The position numbers and the translations under genes are program-made. The notes under the pieces are model-generated. The model had not been told where the DNA came from. It made no database searches and worked only from the letters and a program-made list of their open reading frames with translations. Of a stretch of 64,000 nucleotides of DNA, positions 34,798 to 44,550 are shown one piece after another; positions within the stretch are counted from its first letter, which is position 1, and each line of letters begins with the position of its first letter. Origin of the DNA: Monarcha castaneiventris obscurior (Eukaryota > Chordata > Aves > Passeriformes > Monarchidae); NCBI GenBank assembly GCA_026261815.1, contig JAMPIT010000566.1:31149001-31213000 (forward strand). The letters run 5' to 3'.

Positions 34798-34825
34798 AGT
34801 TTCTGCAGACAAACATGCAGAAACT
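34798..34825. other. Perfect 10-bp hairpin
   Basis: The left arm agtttctgca (34798-34807) and right arm tgcagaaact (34816-34825) are perfectly complementary around an 8-base loop gacaaaca. Short further pairing is possible outside (cagc with gctg, and cagcc with ggctg). It lies 60 bases from a candidate exon on the minus strand. It is too short and asymmetric for a microRNA precursor. Confidence 0.6.
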
Positions 34826-34884
34826 GCTGTGTTGGGCTGAATAATTGGTTGGTACAAATAGGAACATACTGTTTATTCACTTAC

Positions 34885-34943
34885 TTGTTGGTGCATGGGT
34901 TGGTATATGACCTGAGATGAAACTGGGACATGTCTGGGACCTT
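34885..34943 (-). other. Candidate coding exon, 59 nt, strong splice sites
   Basis: On the minus strand the acceptor is gctggttctttgcag and the donor is CAA|GTAAGTGA. All three frames are open across the 59 bases. The frame that ends with two bases begins KVPDMSQFHLRSYTNP and joins in phase to the candidate exon at 30418-30512; another frame begins GPRHVPVSSQVIYQP. A CpG-bearing segment and a perfect hairpin sit just downstream in the presumed intron. It could be a real exon of an unknown gene, an exon of a non-coding RNA, or a pseudo-exon. Confidence 0.3.
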
Positions 34944-35547
34944 CTGCAAAGAACCAGCACAGCTGGTCTGACAGCAGTTGAGAGTCCTGATGTGGTTTAA
35001 TCCTTGTTTTACTTACAATTGAGAGTTAACAGCAGAAAAGAGGACTTTAAGGTTTTAACTCAGTTGGTTCAGATGGTGTAAATGGAGCTTGGCATAAGAG
35101 AAAAACTCTTGGATATGCACATGGGTGGTGCTTCCAGTTCCCCGTCTCTGAACATTGCCTCCTTATTGTACATCTGTGTTGGTTGTGACTGAAGGTAAAG
35201 CAGTTGAAATGATGAGTTTCCTCAGTAGGCAAAACAGAAAAGCCTTAATCTGAATACAAACCACTTACTACTTCTCTTGTAATTGTTTAGTGAGGGACAT
35301 ACTAGAAAGAGGGTCAATTCTTAGCTGAGAATAAAAATGAACAAATCAAATACTGAACTACCAGATAGTTGACATTCTTTAAGCTCTTAGATTTTTCCCT
35401 CTTACCTGTTACGCCTATAAGGTTAATTAAATTGTATTGCAGTCAGTAGGTTTCAATATATCTATTTGCCATCAGGTGGAATGTATGTTCTTCAATCTGC
35501 CTGCCTTCTATTTCAGGTAGGAAAGAAGAGGATATTTTTATTGTCTG

Positions 35548-35660
35548 AGTTGGTTTTGGGTTTTTGTTTGTTTGTTTTCCTTGTTTTACTTTTCTTGTGT
35601 ATATGTGTGTTTTAGGTTTTTTGTGGAAGGTGGGTTGGTTTGGTTTTGTTTCTTTTCTCC
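35548..35660 (+). repeat. T/G-rich low-complexity tract
   Basis: Simple sequence of ttttgggtttttgtttgtttg type with a second half of ggttggtttggttttg. Confidence 0.85.
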
Positions 35661-37393
35661 TGTTGATTTGGAGGGACAGAATATTTGATAAATGGATGCC
35701 TTAAGCTTTCACCCAACCTCTGTAACAAAAACCCCACAACTTCCCCCATATTTGAAGAGGTAATAATTACCTTGAAGCATGCTATTTTGAATAAGTACAA
35801 ATGTTAAACTGGCTAATACTGGAAATCATTAATAAGTGATTGAATGTTGAATGAGCAAAAATCAGAGTTTCTGTGCCTCCTAAAAAGCCTTCAATGCTCT
35901 GTTTCCCCACCAAGTGAGCATTTCCTTGAGTATGAAGGTACAGTGCACATGGAATCAGCAACTCTGCCTATATGGAAGGAAAGTGTTTTCATTCTTCATT
36001 GCAAGTCTGCAACTACAATCAGTAATACAGAGGAGGAAAAAAGATACCATTGAATGTGCTGGACTGGTTCAGCAAACACTTAATGCATGTGACTATCTTA
36101 AGTATAACTAATTAACCTAATATCAGCCTTTGCCAACATCAGCATGTATTGCTTAAACACTCAGGATGAACCCAGAAGTTAGAAAAATTAAATCTTTGTT
36201 CATTCAAGAATAGCTGGTAGGCTATTACTCCGTCTCTCAATTTGGAAATGTAATATTTATGTCTGTAACTTACAATTAATATAATTCTCTGGAGACCATT
36301 GATTTGCCATAGCTTAAGTTTTCAAAATTATGTTCTCAAATTTATAATTTTTCTATAATGTGGTTTCCATGTATTTGTCTTTGTCTTTCTCTGCACATTG
36401 CATCGAGCATTAACCAGAAAGACATGATGTTCCTTGCCTTTATTCCAAAAAAGGTAGAATGCTGTTTTTCCATGATGTCATCTTCTTTTATCCACTAAAA
36501 GGATAAGTAGATAATGGCATGGCTTCAGCAATAGTAGATAGAATAGGAAGACTCTCAAAAAATTTCCATAATATTTTCTTTTTATCGTCTTACTCTGCTG
36601 CTGAATGCTTTTTAAAACAAATTTGGTTGGAGCTGTGTTTCTTTCTACTCTTTTGAAATTACCAACAGTCTTGCTTGATAAACTTCAAGGATCATCAATA
36701 ATTTAAACAGAATAATTTTATCACACTGGGGGTACTGTCAGTTGGGCATATGAGCCCATAAAGCCCCTGATGACTTTCATGATAACTCAGCTCAACATGC
36801 TCTGTTGTATTGCAGCCATTGCGAAAATCCAGTTTCCAGCAGTGCAAGACCTTTCTGAAACTCCTGCTCTGCTTTGTGGGGTTACATTGGGGGGGATCCC
36901 TTCTCTGCAGGGCTGAACAATGGGGACCATCAGTCTGCAACACTGAGTGGAGATATGTGGTGTAAATCCCCTTTCCCCTGCCCCTAACCAAAGTCAGACA
37001 CTCCAGAAAATTCAGGGGGTCAGTCCTGCAGCATAAGTGGTGTAAAAGAGGCAGTGTTTTAATGAAGGCATAGTGACAGAATGAGAAATATGGTGTTAAT
37101 AGGAGTGCATATTAACTATAGAGTGAAAAGAATAAAGAAAAACAAAGAAATGAGAAAAGCAAGGAAGATACAGAACCCATCAAGATGAGTTATATTTTTA
37201 AAACTTCATTTTATTGAGCTTTTATTATTTTATCAAAGGCAATAGTGAAAGGTATTGCCATAGATAGTGCTTTTCTCGAACTTAATATTTCAAAGATATT
37301 TTCACTTAGAATGGCAACTTCTCCGTCCCATTATTTGTAACATGCATTTTTATTATGACTAGGAAGCTGAATTTTTAAAATAATAACTTTTAC

Positions 37394-37480
37394 TTCCTTG
37401 CTGTCTTGGAATGAATGATCTTTGCAACAAAGACTTCTTTCCTGCTGGTGTAGAAGGAGATTACCTCGTGGAGAATGCTC
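37394..37480 (-). other. Exon-like segment with two open frames
   Basis: On the minus strand a good acceptor (cattatttatatttcag) is followed by sequence open in two frames. One begins EHSPRGNLLLHQQERSL and runs 29 codons to a GTAAAA donor in phase 0, which would fit the segment at 34885-34943. The other reads SILHEVISFYTSRKEVFVAK and runs to a TAA at the same place. An internal GAG|GTAATC donor would make a 16-base microexon. No family is recognised, and the two readings exclude each other. Confidence 0.2.
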
Positions 37481-37737
37481 CTGAAATATAAATAATGTAT
37501 CAGCAGGAACTGTAGAGTGATGTAGGTGGAGGACTAGAAAAACTGAATGTTTGCCAAGCTCATCTATTATTTATCAAAGCTGGTTAAATCTAGTTGTCAC
37601 AGCCCAAGATACTCACAGATCTTGGTAAAAGCCATTCTTCTCATAAGTCATATTTCTTTAACCAAAAGTTGCAGTTGCACTAGTAATGTTCTTTAAAGAG
37701 TTGCAGGCTCTAGGAAGTTCGTTATGGTCTTGTAGTC

Positions 37738-37780
37738 TTTTGTTTGTTTTTTTTTCCTTGTTTGTTTGGGGTTTTTTTTA
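37738..37780 (+). repeat. T/G-rich low-complexity tract
   Basis: Reads ttttgtttgttttttttttcc then ttgtttgtttggggttttt. Confidence 0.85.
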
Positions 37781-38529
37781 ATACAGATTTTAACTCATAG
37801 TATTTTGTTGACAAGTTGAGACATTATACATTTTTGTCATATGGATATCTCATACAACAGACAAAATAACCATTTTTAATTAAAAACTTGTTTGTACTTT
37901 AATTGAACTGCCAGGTTTCTCTCTGAGGATCACAGAGCTAGTTTATAAAATAGACTTACCTTTAGGCACATTTGAAAATTCAAGCCCTTAATGCTTTTGG
38001 AAGCCAAAAGAGCTTTTAAATCTCGTTCCTAATAGCCAGAAAGTTAGCTGTATGGATTATTAAGAGAATATATTTTTTATGTCATTGCTTCATATTATCA
38101 CTTGGATAGGTTTGATTATTTTTTGAGTAGCTCCAGTGGGGTCATAAAGCACGTGTCATAGAGGGGGTGTGTATGTGTTTACCAAACGTAAATACAAGTG
38201 TACAGATAGTGTCTGGACATAAAAGAAGTAGAATGCTTGCAGGCATGCTGACACACACCAAGGGAGAAGAAAGAGAGCCCTGTAATAAAATCTCATTGAG
38301 GATGCAGAGAGAATGTTTCAGCATTAGGCATTCTCCTCATGTTTCACATAAATGCATCCTCCTCTCATGAGGGGATGAACAGTGCATTTGCACCGGCTCA
38401 TTCAAATTGAATGTTGGTAAAAGAAGAGTCTTGAGCAAACACTGAAGAGTCTGGCATTTTTTAAAGACAGGGGAAAGGTTAAGCTGACTGTTGTTTAAAC
38501 TGCTGTTTATTGGATATTTATTTGCTGAC

Positions 38530-38595
38530 CGTGTTTATTGAAGGCGGTGTTGAAAAGATCATTGACAAGATTTCGGATGGCTGCGTAGCACAGGT
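38530..38595. other. CpG-bearing open segment, possible exon or conserved element
   Basis: Four CpGs occur in about 65 bases (accgtg, aggcggt, ttcgga, gcgtag), against a CpG-poor background. On the plus strand it encodes GGVEKIIDKISDGCVAQ before a CAG|GTCAGA donor. On the minus strand it encodes PSEILSMIFSTPPSINT between a weak acceptor and a weak donor. Splice sites are poor on both strands. Retention of CpGs suggests selection, recent insertion or chance. Confidence 0.2.
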
Positions 38596-40029
38596 CAGAA
38601 TTCTATTAAACTAATGTAGTTTTTACAATGAAGTTTAGATCTTCATAGTAAGTAGATCTTCTTCTTAGTAAGTTTTTTTATATCTGAGAATGGTTAGATT
38701 GTATTTTTCTGGAAGATAGAAGATGGTAGGATGTGCCTTCTCTGTATAATTTCACTTTCTCTCTCTGTCGGCACTGCAGCTTTAACTTTGCTTAGAGCTA
38801 CAGTAAATGAGAAACTTCCCTAGATCCAGCATTTACAAACCAGAAAATTTATTAAGAATAATTAGATTTCACTATGAATGTTTTGTTTTTATTATTTTTG
38901 TTTACTGTTTCAAAAATAATAGAGCTCACTGAACTTGCTAATTTTCTCCTTCATGCACTGAGGGGCTGTATGGGGGACAGTCACAGTCACTCTTTTGGGT
39001 GAAGCACAGGGTCATCTTGCAGTGCCTTACGCATATTTAAAAGCATCCCTAGTTAATTTTAGAAACAAAAGGTAAGGCTGTATGTGTGCACTAGATTTGG
39101 TCTTGCATTGTTCTCACAGTGAAGAGATTTTTAAGAACCAAGGAATTTTTAAGGTATTCTAATTTTTTTAGTGGTTAACTCTCCAACCTTGCAATAGACA
39201 GACACACACAAATGACCACCTCTCTATATAGTTGAATGTCAGAAATAAATTCCTTCACATTTTCAGCAGGGCTTCTCTTTAGTGGTGTCTGAAACATTAG
39301 GGGAAGTCTTGAGTTACAAATGCATTTGAGGTGTTATTTGCTTCTCTTTCTCTGCATGCACATGCTCTCTGTTTTTAATTTTTTTTATTTTGAAGGCACT
39401 CTTTCCAGGTGCCATTTCTTTTAATGGTGATTTATTGTTTTTATTATTTTATTTATTTATTTTCCTCCTGTCTTTCCCAGAGGTAGGATAAAAAGTCTTA
39501 CAAGTTAACTGCTGCAATGAAATTTGTGTTCCTGGTTGTGAGATCTTGCTTACCTAGTGGAAGTAGTCTGCAATATTTCCTCAGGAGAGCTGCTCTGGGA
39601 AAATACTCAAAATAGAAGAGTTTTACTTTAAAAATATGTGTGTATGCCTGTCATTTATGTATATAAATATAGGCTATATGTGTCTAGAGCTGGTATTGAA
39701 TTGTCTGTGCAAAACAGACATGTATAGTGCTTGTCTTAGTGGCACTGCCTTCATATTGCTTAGACATTCTTCCATGGACATTCTGGAGGAATAACATGAA
39801 CTCACATGCAGCTAATCTTGGGGTTGACTGGCTCTGTTTGGATGATTTACTGTAGAGAAGCTGTACGCAGTGACATGTTCTGTACGAGCTTCCTTGGCCA
39901 ATTTGATTGCATTAGTGGTCTCAGGTGAATGGCAGAAACCAGGTGGCCCTGCTGCCATTACTGGGAGTAAACAAGGCATTGGTCAAAAAGCTTATGAAGC
40001 CTCTATAGTATTTCAGTACTGGAATGTGG

Positions 40030-40129
40030 TTTTTTTTTAGTTTTGTTTTGTTTGGTTGGGTTCTTCTTGGGTTTTTGGGGTTCTTTTTTTAGTTGTTTTT
40101 GTTTTTGTTTTGCTTTGTTTTGTTTTTGT
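40030..40129 (+). repeat. T/G-rich low-complexity tract, 100 bases
   Basis: Simple sequence of ttttgttttgtttggttggg and gtttttgttttgctttg type. It gives rise to chance hydrophobic open frames. Confidence 0.88.
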
Positions 40130-40693
40130 ACTAGGGAAGACAATGCAAGAGCATTGGGCTCTGTGTGTGTGTACTGCAGAGACGCTTGGAATCAGAGTAA
40201 ATCTGGAATCCTAAGACTGCAAGTTGTGCTCCAGAGCTAGGTATATGCTTCCTGTGACTTTCCCACGTATCTGTTAAATAGGCTTCCAGATGGCATGGTT
40301 TGATTGTATGTTTGAACGAAAGTATTATGTGAGCAGAACATAGCTTACTCAGTTCGACCAAGATCTGTTTGAATACTGTCCCCTACCATCTCTTTTACAG
40401 CAGCTAATTTTGGAAACCCTAGATGTCACCAGTTTCTAGTGAAAGGGCCTACAATGAAAAAAGGCATGACATGAAGCCTACAGAATTATCAGGGTCCATG
40501 GGATTGCTTTGTTGCCCCCATGGTTGTCAGATGCTCTGGATTTGACTGTATTTGTTGCTTGGTACAGTGCGGAACAACATGCAACTCTGTCGTGCGAGTG
40601 TTTGAGAGGGGAATAAAAGCTATATATGGTGAGACTTGCACCACTTTCAATACTGGTTAAAAGGCTGAAAGACACTAATCCTTCCTGGGCTGG

Positions 40694-40698
40694 ACAGC
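40694..40698 (+). repeat. Target-site duplication, left copy
   Basis: The five bases acagc directly precede the LTR and match the five bases at 41653-41657. A 5-base duplication is the size expected for ERVL-class integration. Confidence 0.85.
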
Positions 40699-40880
40699 TG
40701 TATTTGGTGTGGGTGGCCAGGTCCTGGTAGCAGGGGAGCTACACGGGTGGCTTCTGTGAGAAACTGCCAGAAGCTTCCTCACGTCTGGCAGAGCCAATTC
40801 CTGGTGGATCCAAGATGGACATGCTGCTGGCCAAGGCTGAGCCAGTCAGGAATGATACTGTTATGCCTCTGTGTTAATAG

Positions 40881-40890
40881 ATTTAAAAAG
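40881..40890 (+). promoter_or_regulatory. TATA-like box of the solo LTR
   Basis: The sequence atttaaaaag lies about 180 bases into the LTR, in the position where the family has its promoter AT box. It may be a decayed promoter. No sign of current activity can be seen. Confidence 0.4.
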
Positions 40891-41055
40891 GTAAAAAAAT
40901 GTTATTGCATGGATGTAATTGCAGCCAGAGAGGAGTAGAGTGAGAACATGTGGTAGGAACAACTCTAGACAGTGAAGAGGGGCAGAAGCTGCTCCAGGCA
41001 CCAGAGTTGAAATTCCCCTGCAGCCATGGATCAGCTGGGATGCAGAGATCCACCT

Positions 41056-41290
41056 GTAGCCTGTGGAGGAGACCCACAGCAGAGCAGGTGGATGCCTGAC
41101 CCCGTGGAGACCCATGGAGAGAGGAGCCCACACTGGAGCAGGTTTCCTGGTAGGGCTTCTGAGCCTGTGGGGGACCCATGCTGGAGCAGGATGTGCCTGA
41201 AGGACTGCACGGCATGGAAGAGTTACTCGTGTTGGAGAAGTTAATGGAGAACTGTCTTCTGTGGGAGGAACCTCATGCTAGAGAAGGGGA
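41056..41290 (+). repeat. Five imperfect units of about 50 bp inside the LTR
   Basis: The word ggagcagg or a close variant (gagcagg, ggagaag, gagaagg) recurs at about 41082, 41135, 41183, 41234 and 41281, spaced 46 to 53 bases. Each is preceded by a form of gtggggacccatgct. These are internal tandem units of the LTR. Confidence 0.8.
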
Positions 41291-41652
41291 AGAACTCTTT
41301 TCCCTGAGCAGCATCAATTTGTGATGAACTGGCCATAACCTCCATTCCATTTCTCCCTGCACCACTGCAGGGAGCAAAGGTAGAGCTGGGAAGGAGGGAA
41401 GGGTGGGGGAAAGGTATTATTTTTAAGATTTATTTTACTTCTCATTATCCTGCTCTGATTTTATTTGTAAGAAATTCAGTTATATCTCCAACTCAAGTAT
41501 GTTTTTCCTGTGATGGTATTTGGTGATGTCTCTCTGTCCTTATCTCAGCCCATAAACTCTTTGTTACGTTTTCTGTCCCCTGTCCAGCTGCAGAGGAGTG
41601 ATAGAGCAGCTTTGGTGGGTGTCTGGCATCCAGCCAGGGTCAACCTACAACA

Positions 41653-41657
41653 ACAGC
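41653..41657 (+). repeat. Target-site duplication, right copy
   Basis: The five bases acagc directly follow the LTR end and match 40694-40698. Confidence 0.85.
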
Positions 41658-42110
41658 CTCTTCCTATCCCATACACTCAGCAGGTTTTGATTGCACTGAA
41701 TTTTATGCTGTTACGTCAGTGTTTGGGAGTTGTGTGTTGGAATTTTAAAAAAATTATTTTATTTTTAAATCAACTCATTTTGTACTCTTTTTTTGAAAAC
41801 TGGGAGGCAAATCCCAGTGTCATCTTAAATGTTAATTAACTTTCAGTACCAGAAGATAACTTCTTGCTTTTCTGAAATCTGATGATTAATGCTTTTGTTT
41901 ACTTCTAAGTGATACATTGTTTGTCATGTCATCACTGAAGTCCTGCTCCTTTTCTAAAATTGTTGTTCTTGGCTTTGCATGGGCAAATGTTTCATTCTTG
42001 CTTGCAGAACTGCCTCAGCTTCTTGTCCAGAATCCAAATAGTGAATGGAGTTTAAAATTTTAATTAACCTTAGAGCGATATTTTGCAATTAAGCCTTAAC
42101 ATCAAGTTTT
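41658..42110. other. Non-coding unique DNA
   Basis: AT-rich sequence. I see nothing recognisable. Confidence 0.6.
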
Positions 42111-42300
42111 ATGGAATCATATAATGGTTTGGGTTGGAAGAGGTCTTAAAGATCTGCTACTTCCAACCCCCCTGCCACGGGCAGAGAAAACCTCCACTAG
42201 AGCAGGTTTCTCAGAGCTCTATCCAGCCTGGCCGTGAACACTTCCAGCAATGGTGAGTCCATAACTGCTCTGGGCAGTAAGTTAGAGTCAGTCCTTTTTT
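42111..42300 (-). mobile_element. CR1 LINE fragment, 3' end
   Basis: The segment starts atggaatcatataatggttt and follows the minus-strand CR1 3' untranslated region through ccaacccccctgccacgggc, agagcaggtttctcagagct and cagcctggccgtgaacactt. About 190 bases remain. The right edge is approximate. Confidence 0.94.
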
Positions 42301-44447
42301 TGTGACCACCCATAAGAAAGATGAGGGTGATGACAGCCCATTTTCCTTTGTGTAAACAGGATGCTTTCTATACTGTTACATAGTTGATTCTGCTGATAAG
42401 CTCAGAGGGTTCTAGTTCTACAAGACTAACCAGTCATTTGGCAGCTCTGCATGTTGATTTTTCATTTCTAAACATTTGTTTCTAGGAGAGCTGTCAGACA
42501 GTTCTCAGTCAACATTTATAGTATTCAGATTTATCAGAGAACATAATGAATCTCTCTGGGTGTGTTATAATCTGTGACACGCCCCACCTGTGAGTGACTG
42601 CAGCCTTTCACTCGATGGTAGAGAAATGGATGGCAGTAGAAGATTTAGCCATTTATTGGAGGATATGTCAGAGCTGTCCCAGGGAAGATGGAAACTGGTA
42701 CATTAGAAGACACAGAAAGAAAATCACAGTTAACATTATCTGGGAACCTGTAACTTCCCTGCTGATGCCCATGAAACTGTCCTTTGGTAGTATTGTGCTT
42801 TCACAGGAAGTGAGTGTGTTGGTGTTTACATTGTAAAACGCAAGTATCATGCCTGCTTCTGATGGGTGTCCACTGAATGCAAAGGCAGACTTTAAGGTAA
42901 AAAGCACTCTTCTGCTAAATTTAGTTGGTTGCTTACTCATTTTGCAGATGGGGAAAAAAATCTTTTACTGGGGTGTTGAGGATACCCAGCAACTCAGAGG
43001 TTTTCAGAAGCTCTAGCTCAGAAAAAACCACAAATATCTCTGGAAAATAAAAGGAAATGGTAACTTACAGAATATTCCTAATGTTCCCTTTTTATCCTAG
43101 TTAAAGATTAGTTCAAGAAGGTAGCTATTACAAACTGAGATTATTAATAGATTTTGTATTTGAAGCTACTTTTAAGTTCAAGATGTAGTAATTCAGGAAG
43201 ATTTTGGTCGTTTTCACACCCATCTGGGAGCTGCAGAGAGGGAAAAGGCTCAAAGTTGTGCTCATGCTTTAGAAAGGACTGAGCTCGGCCCTTCCTGGTG
43301 ATGGGTTGCTCAGCTTGGAAGTGGTCATGAGATACCTTTTTGCACAGCTGTTCTCACAGATACAGTGACTCTCCAGGATTTTTTAAGGAAAGAGAGGTAG
43401 CTTTATGTCTGAAGACAGCTGCTTCTGTACAAGAACTTTGGTGTTCGGTAAAAAAAACTTCCTTTCACATGCTGAAGAATAATTTTGAATTGTAAACCCT
43501 TTGGATTTAGAGTGTTATTATAATTCTGTGAAGAAAGTATAAGGTCCTTGAATGGGTGTAGTTGTACTAAACTACCGGATTGTGTATTTAGTTGAGTATG
43601 TGCAATAAACAGCAGTCAGATTTCATTCAAGGGGATGCTGCAGCTGTTAGAGAAAATGCTGTGAGTGAAATTAAAGAGTAATTATGACTCAGGATTTCTT
43701 GCATAGAGATTCTAAGAAACAGAATAGTCATTTGCCAGTGAAAACACTTCATTGAAGTTGATACTTTTTGGATATCAAAAGGGATGATGAGTCTTTAGGC
43801 GTTGCAGAAAGTAGCAACAGGACAATAAAGTCCTTGCTGCAGATCAGGTGGTCTTGTCAAATTTTTCTTAGTCTTTGAAAATCCTTTTGCAGTCATGTTT
43901 TTTTGTGAGTCTTTTTGCTAGCCTTTTGCCCACTCAACATTTAAGATGCAGAAAATGTAAATGTCACTTCCATATTAAGGATTGGCTTTGGGCTTGGAGA
44001 AAAAGGCATAAAGTTAATTGGAAGGTCATAACTAAATCAGTGCATTTCTCATGTGTGTTTATGCATACAGTTTTGAAAATCTCTTTGTAGAAAAATAAAT
44101 CTTTCATTTCTAAAGAAGATCTGGACAAACTTCTGCTTGTTGACCATCTTAGCTGCAGTCTGTAGGATTCTCTAGTTCTCAGCTGGTGGAGAAAACTGTT
44201 ACTGAATTTCAGGAGCTGGCTGTACTGTTTCAGAAACAAAAAAGAGATGCCAGATACCCTAAATGAAAAGAAATTAATTTTAGCACCTGATACCAAATAC
44301 TTAATAAAAGGAAAAAGAGAACAAGAGAAAACAATGTTTATTGTAAGAGAAACAACATTTAATGAAAGATTTCTGGCTGTTTATGGTGCCAGACAAGTTT
44401 AATTTCTCCGTTTTAGTGAAACTATATAATGAAAAATGCCTGTAGTC
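42301..44447. other. Non-coding unique DNA
   Basis: AT-rich sequence with a short GC-box-like cacgcccc at about 42578. An 80-codon plus-strand open frame at 42594-42836 has no recognisable motif. Nothing else is seen. Confidence 0.55.
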
Positions 44448-44550
44448 ATCATCCCTGGAGGTATTTCAAAGACCTGTAGATGTGGAGCTTAGGAACATGG
44501 CTTAGTGGTAGACTCAGCAGTACTGGATTTATTACTCTGTGATTCTATTA
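44448..44550 (+). mobile_element. CR1 LINE fragment with internal deletion
   Basis: The sequence catccctggaggtatttcaa, gacctgtagatgtggagctt and catggcttagtggtagactc follows the plus-strand CR1 3' part. It then jumps to tctgtgattctatta, the 3' terminus, so a middle piece of the 3' untranslated region is missing. Confidence 0.85.

Larger units (their letters stand above)
32921..40693. other. Non-coding unique DNA
   Basis: AT-rich DNA. Contents with own entries are an A/C tract at 33730-33803, a hairpin at 34798-34825, a candidate exon at 34885-34943, T/G tracts at 35548-35660, 37738-37780 and 40030-40129, an exon-like segment at 37394-37480 and a CpG-bearing open segment at 38530-38595. A purine-rich stretch (about 32940-33160) explains the long minus-strand open frame there. 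No gene is recognised. Confidence 0.5.
40699..41652 (+). mobile_element. Solo LTR of an ERVL-class endogenous retrovirus, 954 bp
   Basis: The element begins TG at 40699, ends CA at 41652, and is bounded by the duplicated bases acagc. I recognise the family from memory of bird genomes by its words gggtggcttctgtgagaaac, ggtagagctgggaagg and, at the end, catccagccagggtcaacc. There is no internal gag, pol or env sequence, so it is a solo LTR left by recombination between two LTRs of an old provirus. A TATA-like atttaaaaag lies at 40881-40890. The place where I recall an AATAAA in this family reads taagaaa near 41468, so the poly(A) signal may be lost. Length of about 1 kb fits the family. Older point changes are many. 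Confidence 0.92.

Noticed and set aside
35056..35069. taactcagttggtt, similar to a tRNA A box
   Set aside because: No B box (ggttcgaatcc type) at the right distance and no cloverleaf; not a tRNA gene or tRNA-derived SINE.
35269..35324. Minus-strand exon-like segment with a very strong acceptor and GTAAGTGG donor
   Set aside because: Its only open frame ends with TA, and joining to either candidate exon downstream makes a stop codon. It shows how often good splice pairs occur without a gene.
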